Below are positions 25,687 through 34,670 of a DNA stretch of 64,000 nucleotides, one piece after another. The number at the start of each line of letters is the position of its first letter. Positions within the stretch are counted from its first letter, which is position 1. This stretch comes from Streptomyces fodineus (GTDB taxonomy: Bacteria; Actinomycetota; Actinomycetes; Streptomycetales; Streptomycetaceae), in assembly GCF_001735805.1 (NCBI RefSeq), contig NZ_CP017248.1, positions 4,588,001-4,652,000 on the forward strand. Reading direction: 5' to 3'. The translations under genes and the position numbers were made by a program. The notes under the pieces were generated by a model that was not told where the DNA came from, made no database searches, and saw nothing but the letters and a program-made list of their open reading frames with translations.

Positions 25687-25952
25687 CTGGCGAGCGTAAC
25701 GCTGTGCGACGAGGTGAGAGCGGAGGGTGTGGATTATGGCTCGTACGGGGGACATATGTGGCTCCGAGGAGTGCCGGGGCGGCCAGGGGTAGCCAGGGGG
25801 ACGGCCAGAGGAGGGACATCCGCGCCTCCGAGGAGAGATGGCGGGGGTGGCTGGGTGTTCCGGAGTGCCAGGGGCCTTCACGGGGCCGACCGGCGCCCGC
25901 CGCGTGACGTGGTCGGCCCGTCCCCGGCCGGTCCAGCGGCGCCGCGACGTGG

Positions 25953-27158
25953 TCAGCCCGCCCGCAGTGCCATCGTCATCGCCTCCACTGCCAGCAGCGG
26001 GGCCACGTTGCGGTCGAGGGCCTCGCGGCACGCGGCGATCGCCTCGATGCGGCGGAGCGTGGACTCCGGGACGCTGCCGCGCGCCAGCCGCTCCAGGGCG
26101 TCCTCGGCGTCGGCGTTGGCGATCGCCACGCGGGAGCCGAGCTGGAGGGCGAGGACGTCGCGGTAGAAGGCGGTGAGGTCGCCGAGGGCGACGTCGAGGC
26201 TGTCGCGCTGCGTGCGGGTTCTGCGGCGCTTCTGCATGTCCTCCAGGTCCTTCATCACGCCCGCCGTGCCGCGCGGCAGCCGGCCGCCCTGGGCCGCGCC
26301 CAGCGCCGCCTTCATCTCCTCGGACTCCTTGCCGTCCATCTCCTCGGCGAGTTGCTTGGCGTCCTCGGCGGCGGCGTCGACCAGTTGCTGGGCGGCCTTG
26401 AGGCAGGCGCCGACCTCGTCGAGGCGCAGCGGCAGCTTGAGCACGGCGGCGCGGCGCTCGCGGGCCGCGGGGTCGGTGGCCAGGCGGCGGGCCCGGTCGA
26501 CATGTCCCTGGGTGGCGCGGGCCGCCGCCGCCGCGACCTCGGGTTCGATGCCGTCGCGCCGGACGAGCATGTCGGCGACCGCGTCCACGGAGGGTGTGCG
26601 CAGGTTCAGGTGGCGGCAGCGGGAGCGGATCGTGGGCAGGACGTCCTCGACGGAGGGGGCGCACAGCAGCCAGACCGTGCGGGGGGCGGGCTCCTCGACG
26701 GCCTTGAGGACGGCGTTCGCCGACTTCTCGTTCAGCCGCTCGGCATCTTCGACCAGGATGATCTGCCAGCGGCCGTTCGCCGGGGAGGTGAACGACTTGC
26801 GGACCGTATCCCGCATGTCCCTCACCAGGATCTCGGAGCCGACGGCGGCGACCGTGGTGACGTCCGCGTGGGTGCCGAGCAGGGCGGTGTGGCAGCCGTC
26901 GCAGAAGCCGCAGCCGGGGGTTCCGCCGAGTGCGCGGTCGGGGCTCACGCACTGCAGGGCGGCGGCGAAGGCCCTGGCCGTCTGGTTCCGGCCCGCTCCG
27001 GGCGGGCCCGTGAACAGCCAGGCGTGCGTCATCTTCGAGGCCTCGGGCAGCGGCTCGTCGGCCGCGACGGCCGTGACGAGGGCGTCGGCGTCCCGCGCGG
27101 CCGCGTCGAGCACCGCGCTCACCTTCTCCTGCCCGACGAGGTCGTCCCATACGGTCAT
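25953..27158 (-). CDS. holB: DNA polymerase III subunit delta'
   Basis: 401 residues of the clamp-loader AAA+ fold. The N-terminus WDDLVGQE is followed by a P-loop-like GPPGAGRNQTA whose usual GKT is replaced, as in delta' subunits that do not hydrolyse ATP. A zinc module CGFCDGCH, the ILVEDAERL Walker B region and the TIRSRC sensor motif follow. It belongs to the clamp loader that places beta clamps on DNA. Located between thymidylate kinase and the peptidase, the order I remember for the Streptomyces coelicolor SCO354x region. Confidence 0.93.
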   Translation of the reverse strand: MTVWDDLVGQEKVSAVLDAAARDADALVTAVAADEPLPEASKMTHAWLFTGPPGAGRNQTARAFAAALQCVSPDRALGGTPGCGFCDGCHTALLGTHADVTTVAAVGSEILVRDMRDTVRKSFTSPANGRWQIILVEDAERLNEKSANAVLKAVEEPAPRTVWLLCAPSVEDVLPTIRSRCRHLNLRTPSVDAVADMLVRRDGIEPEVAAAAARATQGHVDRARRLATDPAARERRAAVLKLPLRLDEVGACLKAAQQLVDAAAEDAKQLAEEMDGKESEEMKAALGAAQGGRLPRGTAGVMKDLEDMQKRRRTRTQRDSLDVALGDLTAFYRDVLALQLGSRVAIANADAEDALERLARGSVPESTLRRIEAIAACREALDRNVAPLLAVEAMTMALRAG

Positions 27159-27229
27159 GGGTCACGCCGCCCTTCCGTCACACTCCGCGTTCCTTGCCTC
27201 CATTGTGCGGGCGGGCACTGACAACGCGG

Positions 27230-27263
27230 GGCGGCGCCGGTCGCTGCTCCGACCGGCGCCGCC
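27230..27263 (-). terminator. Terminator of the thymidylate kinase gene
   Basis: Perfect 14-bp stem (27230-27243 with 27250-27263), 6-base loop, placed 40 bp past the minus-strand stop at 27304. Confidence 0.85.
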
Positions 27264-27287
27264 CTGTGCCTGTGCCTGTGCCTGTGC
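27264..27287. repeat. CTGTGC hexanucleotide microsatellite
   Basis: Four perfect tandem copies of CTGTGC directly abut the terminator between thymidylate kinase and delta'. Noncoding; likely length-variable. Confidence 0.85.
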
Positions 27288-27303
27288 CCGCCAGGGCCGG
27301 TCG

Positions 27304-30300
27304 TCAGCCGCGCCGGCCCCGGCCGCGGCCCCTGCGGCCTTGTTCCTGGTCGTGGTCGCCGTCGTCCCGCTCGTCGTACGAGCCCAGCAGCTCGTCCGTC
27401 AGCGACGGCAGGTCGTCCAGCGGGGTCTCCTCGGCCCAGTCGGGCCGCGGCCGGCGGCGAGGCGTGCCGTCGTCGCCGATCTGGGGCATCTCGCGCGTAC
27501 GGTCCTCGGAGCCGTCGGGGCCCGCGGCGGGCCGCTCGTCCCGGAAGAAGCCGGGCGGCACCCGGTCCGAGGGGTCGTCACCCCGTACGGGCGGCAGTAC
27601 GGCCGTCTCGTCGGCCGCCCCCGGAACCTGCGGCAGCACCGCCGTCTCATCGGCCGCCCCCGGAACCGGCGGAAGCACCGCCGTCTCGTCCGCCGCACCC
27701 GGAACCACCGGCGGCTGCGGCAGCTCGGCGGTCACCTCGGTGTCGGAGCCCGACTCGGCCGGCCGTGCCGCACGGTCGTCCCGCGCAGGCGCCGCCTCCC
27801 CGGCGTCCCCGGCCTCGTCACGGGCGTCACGTGCGTCCCGGTCGTCGCGCACGGGACGCAGTACGGTCGTCTCGTCCGAGCCCGGCGGGACGGCCGGCGT
27901 CGGGACCGTCTCCTCGGTGCCGCGCGCGTCCGGCGACACCACCGGGGTGGGAACCGTCGCCGCGTCCGGTGCCAGGCCCGGTGCGGGCAGGGGCGTGCTG
28001 GACCGGCGGGCCGCCGTGTCGGCCGCCGCCGCTGCCTGGGCCGCCTGCCGACGGGCCTCCTCGGCGCGCAGCAGCGCTTCCTCGGCCTTGCGCTGCTTCT
28101 CCAGGCGCCGCGCTTCCTCTTCCGCGCGCAGCCGGGCCTCCTCCTCGGCCTGCTTGCGGCGCCGCTCCTCCTCGGCCCTGCGGCGGGCCTCCTCCTCGGC
28201 GCGCGCCTTCTCCTCGGCGAGGAGGCGCTGGCGCTCCTCCTCCGCGCGGCGGGCCGCTTCCGCCGCCCGCTGCCGGGCCTCCTCGGCCTGCCGTTCGGCC
28301 TCGCGGCGCTGCGCCTCCTCCAGCTCGCGGCGCTTGCGCTCCTCCTCCTCGGCACGCAGCCGGGCCAGCTCCTCCTGGCGCTCGCGCTCCAGGCGCTCTT
28401 CCTCGGCCTTGCGCGCGGCCTCTTCCTCGGCCTTGCGGCGGGCCTCCTCCTCGGCCTTCCTCCGCGCCTCCTCCTGGGCCTTGATCTCGGCCTCGGACAG
28501 GGGCAGCACGGTGTCGAGCCGGTGCCGGATCACCGTGGTGACGGCCTCGGGTTCCTGGCCGGCGTCCACGACCAGATAGCGCCCGGGGTCGGCGGCGGCC
28601 AGCGTGAGGAAACCGGACCGCACGCGCGCGTGGAACTCCGCCGGCTCCGACTCCAGCCGGTCCGGCGCCTCGGTGAACCGCTCGCGGGCGGTCTCCGGGG
28701 AGACGTCCAGCAGGACGGTCAGATGCGGGACCAGGCCGTTGGTCGCCCAGCGGTTGATGCGGGCGATCTCGGTCGGGGACAGATCGCGGCCGGCGCCCTG
28801 GTAGGCGACGGACGAGTCGATGTAGCGGTCGGAGACGACCACCGCGCCGCGCTCCAGGGCGGGGCGTACGACGGTGTCGACGTGCTCGGCCCGGTCGGCG
28901 GCGTACAGCAGCGCCTCCGCACGGTGGGACAGGCCCGCCGAGGACACGTCCAGCAGGATCGAGCGCAGCCGCTTGCCGACCGGGGTGGCCCCGGGCTCGC
29001 GGGTGAGCACGACCTCGTGGCCCTTGGCGCGGATCCACTCGGCGAGGGCCTCGGCCTGGGTGGACTTGCCGGCGCCGTCGCCGCCCTCCAGGGCGATGAA
29101 GAAGCCGTTCGTCGCCGGTGTCTCGACCGGGTCGTCGCCGCCGAGCAGCGCGTCCTTAAGGTCCTGGCGCAGCGGGATGCCGGAGCGGTCGTCGACCTTG
29201 GCGAGCACCAGGGCCGCCACCGGCAGCAGCAGGGCGCCGACCAGCATCAGCGTGAAGGAGGCACCGCCGTGCGCGAAGACGAACCTGCCGTTCTCCATCC
29301 GGTGCCGGCCGATGAGCCCGGCGACCACGGGCGCGATCAGGGCGCCGAGCGCTATGAAGACCCGGACGACCGCGTGCAGGTGCTCGGTGACGCGGGCCCG
29401 GCGGTAGTCCTCGGTCTCCTGGTCGAGCAGGGCGTGCCCGGTGTTCGCGGCCACGCCCGCGGTGACGCCGGCGACCGTGACGATCAGCAGCACCGTGGTC
29501 ACGTCCGGGACCAGCCCGGCGGCCAGCAGGGCGATGCCGGTGAAGGCGATCGCCAGGGCGAGCAGCCGGCGGCGCGAGAGCGAGGGCAGCAGCGCGGGGG
29601 CCGTACGGATGCCGACGGCGACGCCGCCGGTCAGGCCCAGCACCAGCAGGCCGTACAGGACCGGGCCGCCGCCCAGGTCGGTGGCGTGCAGCACGCACAC
29701 CGAGACCGCCGCGGCGATGGCTCCGGCGACCGCGGAGCAGGCCGGGACCAGCAGCGGGATCGCGCCCGTACGGCCCTTGTCGACGCCGGTGCCGGTGCGC
29801 GGCCGGCGCAGGCCCTCCAGCGGCGACCGCGCGCGCGGGGTGCGCACCTCGGGCAGCTCCAGGAAGGTCAGCACGGACAGGGAGGCGGCGAACAGGCCGG
29901 CCGCCACATACGCCCCGAGGGCCGCGTGGTGCTGGTCGAACCAGGCCACGCCGGTGCCCAGCAGGTTGTTGAGCAGACCGGCGACGACCAGCGCGGCGGC
30001 CGCCAGCGGGACGGCCAGGAAGCTGGTGCGCAGCGAGAGGCGGCGCAGCGCGTCCATGTGGTCCGGCAGCGGCCGTACGGTGGCGCCCTCCGGGGGCGGG
30101 CCGGGCAGCAGGGCCGGGGCGGCGCTCTGCCGGCACACCGTCCACAGGCGCTCGGCGACGCCGGTGACGAAGGCGGTGACCAGCAGGACGGCCAGCGCGT
30201 TGTCCGGCGTCCAGTCGATCCACAGGGGGGCGACGATCAGCAGCGCGGCGCGCACGCCGTCGGCGCCGACCATGGTCCAGCGGCGGTCGAGCGGGCCCTC

Positions 30301-30630
30301 CTGGGCCGTGAGCGAGGTCAGCGGACCGAGGAGGACCGCGCCGAACAGCAGCGCGGCAAGCACGCGCGCAGCGAAGACCGTCGCCACTGCGAACGCCACG
30401 CCCCGGTATCCGCCCCCGAACGAGCCCTGGGTGATCGCCGCCTGAAGGGCGAGGACGACCAGGACGAGGAGGGCGAGGGTGTCGCCGACGCCGCTCACGA
30501 GCTGCGCGCTCCACAGGCGCCGCAGTTGCGGTCGGCGCAGCAGGGAACGGACGGCGCGCTCGCGGGAGTCCGCGACCAGGGCTTCGTCCGGTGCGGTGGT
30601 GGGGGCCGTTGGCTGCTCGGCTCGCGTCAT
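27304..30630 (-). CDS. tmk: MFS-like membrane domain fused to thymidylate kinase, with long charged tail
   Basis: 1108 residues. Residues about 25-480 form an MFS-like membrane region with roughly 12 hydrophobic segments. About 505-705 is thymidylate kinase: P-loop ALEGGDGAGKSTQ, LTREPG, DRYIDSSVAYQGAGRDL. About 710-870 is a highly charged Ala/Glu/Arg coiled coil. The rest is a Pro/Asp-rich tail with three 13-residue repeats and a basic C-terminus. The kinase makes dTDP for DNA synthesis. The fusion is a known streptomycete oddity, which would tether the kinase to the membrane. ATG 30630 is the first start of the frame. Confidence 0.93.
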   Translation of the reverse strand: MTRAEQPTAPTTAPDEALVADSRERAVRSLLRRPQLRRLWSAQLVSGVGDTLALLVLVVLALQAAITQGSFGGGYRGVAFAVATVFAARVLAALLFGAVLLGPLTSLTAQEGPLDRRWTMVGADGVRAALLIVAPLWIDWTPDNALAVLLVTAFVTGVAERLWTVCRQSAAPALLPGPPPEGATVRPLPDHMDALRRLSLRTSFLAVPLAAAALVVAGLLNNLLGTGVAWFDQHHAALGAYVAAGLFAASLSVLTFLELPEVRTPRARSPLEGLRRPRTGTGVDKGRTGAIPLLVPACSAVAGAIAAAVSVCVLHATDLGGGPVLYGLLVLGLTGGVAVGIRTAPALLPSLSRRRLLALAIAFTGIALLAAGLVPDVTTVLLIVTVAGVTAGVAANTGHALLDQETEDYRRARVTEHLHAVVRVFIALGALIAPVVAGLIGRHRMENGRFVFAHGGASFTLMLVGALLLPVAALVLAKVDDRSGIPLRQDLKDALLGGDDPVETPATNGFFIALEGGDGAGKSTQAEALAEWIRAKGHEVVLTREPGATPVGKRLRSILLDVSSAGLSHRAEALLYAADRAEHVDTVVRPALERGAVVVSDRYIDSSVAYQGAGRDLSPTEIARINRWATNGLVPHLTVLLDVSPETARERFTEAPDRLESEPAEFHARVRSGFLTLAAADPGRYLVVDAGQEPEAVTTVIRHRLDTVLPLSEAEIKAQEEARRKAEEEARRKAEEEAARKAEEERLERERQEELARLRAEEEERKRRELEEAQRREAERQAEEARQRAAEAARRAEEERQRLLAEEKARAEEEARRRAEEERRRKQAEEEARLRAEEEARRLEKQRKAEEALLRAEEARRQAAQAAAAADTAARRSSTPLPAPGLAPDAATVPTPVVSPDARGTEETVPTPAVPPGSDETTVLRPVRDDRDARDARDEAGDAGEAAPARDDRAARPAESGSDTEVTAELPQPPVVPGAADETAVLPPVPGAADETAVLPQVPGAADETAVLPPVRGDDPSDRVPPGFFRDERPAAGPDGSEDRTREMPQIGDDGTPRRRPRPDWAEETPLDDLPSLTDELLGSYDERDDGDHDQEQGRRGRGRGRRG
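27591..27707 (-). repeat. 39-bp tandem repeat, three copies, in the kinase tail
   Basis: Three near-identical 39-bp units encode PGAADETAVLPPV-type 13-residue repeats in the acidic tail of the MFS-thymidylate kinase protein. Copies differ at a few positions. Confidence 0.85.
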
Positions 30631-30685
30631 GCGTTCAGCCTATCGGCAGCCACCGACACCACACCCCGCCGCTCCTGGCATGCGC

Positions 30686-30715
30686 ACGCCCCGACACCAA
30701 AGTGATGCCGGGGCG
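30686..30715 (-). terminator. Probable terminator downstream of topA
   Basis: CGCCCCG at 30688 pairs with CGGGGCG at 30709, with an inner CAC/GTG pair around TTTG on the minus strand. It sits 56 bp past the topA stop. The stem is interrupted by a bulge. Confidence 0.6.
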
Positions 30716-30770
30716 TTCACATTGCGAAGCCGAAGCGACGGCCGGCAGCGGGTCTTGCGAGCCGCCGGCG

Positions 30771-33605
30771 TCAGTCCTCCGAGCCGGACGCCGTCGCCTT
30801 GGAAGCCGTGGCCTTCTTGGCCGTCGTCTTCTTCGCCGTGGTCTTCTTCGCGGCCGCGGTCGTCTTCTTCGCCGCCGTCTTCTTGGCGGCGGTCTTCTTC
30901 GCCGGGGCGGCCTTCTTGGCCGGAGCCTTCTTCGCGGTCTTCTTGGCGGGCGCCTTCGCGCGCTTCTCGGCGAGCAGCTCGAAGCCGCGCTCCGGGGTGA
31001 TCGCCTCGACGCTGTCGCCGGAGCGCAGGGTCGCGTTGGTCTCGCCGTCGGTGACGTACGGCCCGAAGCGGCCGTCCTTGACCACGACCGGCTTGCCGGA
31101 GACCGGGTCCTCGCCCAGCTCCTTCAGCGGCGGCTTGGCGGCGGCCCGGCCACGCTGCTTGGGCTGGGCGTAGATCGCCTGCGCCTCCTCCAGCGTGATC
31201 GTGAAGAGCTGGTCCTCGGACTGCAGCGAGCGCGAGTCCGTGCCCTTCTTCAGATACGGGCCGTAGCGGCCGTTCTGCGCGGTGATCTCCTGGCCGTCGG
31301 CATCGGTGCCGACGGTCCGCGGCAGCGACATCAGCTTCAGCGCGTCCTCGAGGGTCACCGTGTCCAGCGACATCGACTTGAAGAGCGAGGCCGTGCGCGG
31401 CTTGACCGCGTTCTTGCCGGTCTTCGGGGTGCCCTCGGGGAGGACCTCCGTGACGTACGGGCCGTAGCGGCCGTCCTTGGCGACGATCGGGTGGTGCGGC
31501 GGCTCCGGGTCGGTGCCGAGCACGCGCTCACCGCTGGGCTTGGCCAGCAGTTCCTCGGCCAGCTCGACCGTCAGCTCGTCCGGCGGCAGGTCGTCGGGGA
31601 TGTCCGCGCGCTGGTGCTGCTCGGTGTCCTTCTCGCCGCGCTCGATGTACGGGCCGTAGCGGCCGACGCGCAGCACGATGTCGCCGCCCACCGGGAACGA
31701 GGACACCTCGCGCGCGTCGATCGCGCCCAGGTCGGTCACCAGTTCCTTGAGGCCGCCGAGGTGGTCCCCGTCGCCGTTGCCGGCGTCGGCCGCGCCGCCC
31801 GTGGCCGTGCCCTCGCCGAAGTAGAAGCGCCTCAGCCACGGCACCGCCTGGGCCTGACCGGCCGCGATGCGGTCGAGGTCGTCCTCCATCTTGGCGGTGA
31901 AGTCGTAGTCGACGAGCCGCCCGAAGTGCTTCTCCAGGAGGTTGACCACGGCGAAGGACAGGAAGGACGGCACCAGGGCCGTGCCCTTCTTGAAGACGTA
32001 GCCGCGGTCGAGGATCGTGCCGATGATCGACGCGTACGTCGACGGGCGGCCGATCTCCCGCTCTTCCAGCTCCTTGACCAGCGAGGCCTCGGTGTAGCGG
32101 GCCGGGGGCTTGGTGGCGTGGCCGTCGACCGTGATCTCCTCGGCGGACAGCGCGTCGCCCTCGGCGACCTGCGGCAGCCGGCGCTCGCGGTCGTCCAGCT
32201 CGGCGTTCGGGTCGTCGGCACCCTCGACGTAGGCCTTCAGGAAGCCGTGGAAGGTGATCGTCTTGCCGGATGCGCTGAACTCGACGTCCCGGCCGTCGGC
32301 GGCGGTGCCACCGATCTTCACGGTCACGCTGTTGCCGGTCGCGTCCTTCATCTGGGAGGCGACGGTCCGCTTCCAGATCAGCTCGTAGAGCTTGAACTGG
32401 TCGCCGGTCAGGCCGGTCTCGGCCGGGGTGCGGAAACGATCACCCGAGGGGCGGATCGCCTCGTGCGCCTCCTGGGCGTTCTTGACCTTGGCGGCGTACG
32501 TACGCGGCTGCGGGGGCAGGTAGTCGGCGCCGTAGAGCTGCGTGACCTGGGCGCGGGCCGCGGCGATCGCGGTGTCGCTCAGCGTCGTGGAGTCCGTACG
32601 CATGTACGTGATGTAGCCGTTCTCGTACAGCTTCTGCGCGATCTGCATGGTCGCCTTCGCGCCGAAGCCGAGCTTGCGGCTGGCCTCCTGCTGCAGCGTC
32701 GTCGTACGGAACGGGGCGTACGGCGAGCGGCGGTACGGCTTGGACTCGACGGACCGGACGGAGAAGCGGGTGTTCTCCAGGGCGGCGGCGAGGGCGCGGG
32801 CGGTCGCCTCGTCGAGGTGGAGGGTGTTCGCGCTCTTGAGCTGTCCCACGGAGTCGAAGTCGCGGCCCTGCGCGATCCGCCTGCCGTCGACGGTCTGCAG
32901 GCGGGCGACCAGCGACGACGGGTCCGACGGATCTCCCGCGCGGCCGGTCGCGAAGGTGCCCGTCAGGTCCCAGTACTCAGCAGAACGAAACGCCATCCGC
33001 TCGCGTTCCCGCTCCACGACGAGTCGCGTGGCGACGGACTGCACGCGGCCGGCCGACAGCCGGGGCATGACCTTCTTCCACAGCACCGGCGAGACCTCGT
33101 AGCCGTAGAGGCGGTCGAGGATGCGGCGGGTCTCCTGGGCGTCGACCAGCTTCTGGTTGAGCTGGCGCGGGTTGGCCACGGCCTCGCGGATCGCGTCCTT
33201 GGTGATCTCGTGGAAGACCATCCGCTTGACCGGGATCTTCGGCTTGAGGACCTCCTGGAGGTGCCAGGCGATCGCCTCGCCCTCCCGGTCCTCATCGGTG
33301 GCGAGGAAGAGCTCGTCGGACTCCTTGAGCAGGTCCTTGAGCTTCTTGACCTGCGCCCTCTTGTCGGCGTTGATCACATAGATCGGCTGGAAGTCATGGT
33401 CGACGTCCACACCGAGGCGGCGCACCTCGCCGGTGTACTTCTCGGGCACCTCCGCGGCGCCGTTGGGGAGGTCACGAATGTGCCCGACGCTTGCTTCGAC
33501 GACGTAGCCGGGGCCGAGGTAGCCCTTGATCGTCTTCGCCTTGGCAGGCGACTCGACGATGACGAGTCGGCGGCCGCCCTGTGCGGTCTCGCTGGTCGGG
33601 GACAA
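30771..33605 (-). CDS. topA: DNA topoisomerase I
   Basis: 944 residues. TOPRIM motifs LVIVESPAKAKTI and ATDEDREGEAIAW bind Mg2+; the catalytic Tyr lies in YITYMRTDST. The C-terminal part has several repeats around GRYGPY instead of zinc fingers, typical of actinobacteria, then a Lys/Ala-rich tail that promotes processivity in Streptomyces TopA. The start is TTG 33605, with GGAGAG about 10 bases upstream, and gives the N-terminus SPTSETAQGGRRLVIVES. The enzyme relaxes negative supercoils. Confidence 0.96.
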   Translation of the reverse strand: MSPTSETAQGGRRLVIVESPAKAKTIKGYLGPGYVVEASVGHIRDLPNGAAEVPEKYTGEVRRLGVDVDHDFQPIYVINADKRAQVKKLKDLLKESDELFLATDEDREGEAIAWHLQEVLKPKIPVKRMVFHEITKDAIREAVANPRQLNQKLVDAQETRRILDRLYGYEVSPVLWKKVMPRLSAGRVQSVATRLVVERERERMAFRSAEYWDLTGTFATGRAGDPSDPSSLVARLQTVDGRRIAQGRDFDSVGQLKSANTLHLDEATARALAAALENTRFSVRSVESKPYRRSPYAPFRTTTLQQEASRKLGFGAKATMQIAQKLYENGYITYMRTDSTTLSDTAIAAARAQVTQLYGADYLPPQPRTYAAKVKNAQEAHEAIRPSGDRFRTPAETGLTGDQFKLYELIWKRTVASQMKDATGNSVTVKIGGTAADGRDVEFSASGKTITFHGFLKAYVEGADDPNAELDDRERRLPQVAEGDALSAEEITVDGHATKPPARYTEASLVKELEEREIGRPSTYASIIGTILDRGYVFKKGTALVPSFLSFAVVNLLEKHFGRLVDYDFTAKMEDDLDRIAAGQAQAVPWLRRFYFGEGTATGGAADAGNGDGDHLGGLKELVTDLGAIDAREVSSFPVGGDIVLRVGRYGPYIERGEKDTEQHQRADIPDDLPPDELTVELAEELLAKPSGERVLGTDPEPPHHPIVAKDGRYGPYVTEVLPEGTPKTGKNAVKPRTASLFKSMSLDTVTLEDALKLMSLPRTVGTDADGQEITAQNGRYGPYLKKGTDSRSLQSEDQLFTITLEEAQAIYAQPKQRGRAAAKPPLKELGEDPVSGKPVVVKDGRFGPYVTDGETNATLRSGDSVEAITPERGFELLAEKRAKAPAKKTAKKAPAKKAAPAKKTAAKKTAAKKTTAAAKKTTAKKTTAKKATASKATASGSED

Positions 33606-33873
33606 CTTCGCTCTTCTCTCCGGTCGACGCTGGGGCCTCCCCAGGGCTTCCTCCCGGGGTCGCGGCGTACTTCTGGCACGTGTGACGCTGCGGAGTGTGA
33701 CGGTACATCCCGCCCCCGTGTCAAACGGGAAAAGCCCACAACGGCCACTCGAACGGTAACCCGACTACCGCCATTCCTGCCGCCCGGAGTACCGGGTACC
33801 CACTCGAGGCATGTCCGGAGCGTGCTGCTCCCCTTACTCCCGCGGCACTCCCGCCGCGGCACGCCCGCCGACG

Positions 33874-34071
33874 TCAGAGGCGCATCAGGCAGTACACACC
33901 GAGGGCCAGCGCGACCGTCCCGGCCACGCTCGCGAGGGTCGCCGATGCGACCTGGTTCACACCGTGGGCCACCGGTTCGCGGCGCCTGAGGCGGGTGCCG
34001 GTCCAGGCCAGCAGGGCGCCTCCGAACAGGGCGAACACCACGCCCGCGAAGATCGCCGGCCCGCTCTCCAT
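33874..34071 (-). CDS. Small membrane protein of unknown function
   Basis: 65 residues with two hydrophobic segments (about 6-26 and 43-63) joined by a basic loop TRLRRREPVAHG. ATG 34071 has AGGTGG about 6 bases upstream. No functional motif is visible. Codon use and third-position GC match the neighbours, supporting a real gene. Confidence 0.65.
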   Translation of the reverse strand: MESGPAIFAGVVFALFGGALLAWTGTRLRRREPVAHGVNQVASATLASVAGTVALALGVYCLMRL

Positions 34072-34670
34072 GCCCGCCCACCTCTTCCGTGCCGTCCGGC
34101 TCCGCCCAGCGCCGGGAGGGTGACACGCGCGGGAGGCGGGCGGGCGACATCGGGGTGAACGGAGGGTCCACGTGATTTCAAACACGTGATCGAATATCAA
34201 GGGGACGGGTCCGGCATCCATATTTTTCCAGCCGTTTTCCCGACACCGGCGCGTCCCGGCTTCCGCCGGCGGTCCGCTTCCGGACGTCACGGCCCCCGGC
34301 CGACGGTCCGTTCCCGCCCGTGCCACCGGCGTACGACGATGATCCGGACGCGTGCCGCCCAGGCATCCGGGGACGACTACGACAGCACCGGTATCCGGCA
34401 TACCGCAGGCGACCCAGCCGCCCTGGCCCGGCGGCCCGCCGGAGCAGCCACCGTGGCCGGCCGCGCGCCAGACAGCCAGCGTGGCCGGCCGCGCGCCGAA
34501 TCAGCCGCTGCGGCCCGGCCGCCCGCCGGATCAACCACAGTGGGCCCACCGCGCGCCAAACCCACGTAGCCCGGCCTCGCGCCAAACCCACGGCCCCGGC
34601 CTCGCCGGACCCACGGCCGTAGCCCGGCGCGCACCGGACCGGTCGTCGTAGCCCCGGCCCGGCGGCTCGC
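34072..34670. other. 599-bp stretch without a convincing gene; Pro/Gln-rich relic possible
   Basis: Two CACGTGAT copies (34169 and 34183, 14 bp apart) lie in an AT-richer patch. From about 34350 to 34640 the DNA is built of degenerate CCG/GCC-rich repeats. One plus-strand frame reads GGPPEQPPWP and NQPLRPGRPPDQPQW, reminiscent of the Pro/Gln-rich tails of streptomycete membrane proteins, but it has no good start signal. Either a decayed gene or simple-sequence DNA. Confidence 0.4.

Noticed and set aside
25953..27158. Broken Walker A in delta' as an inactivating mutation
   Set aside because: Loss of the P-loop Lys is normal for delta' clamp-loader subunits.
26173..30705. A 1510-residue plus-strand open frame
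   Set aside because: It is antisense to delta' and the MFS-thymidylate kinase gene, composed of low-complexity Arg/Leu/Gly runs, a GC-rich artefact.
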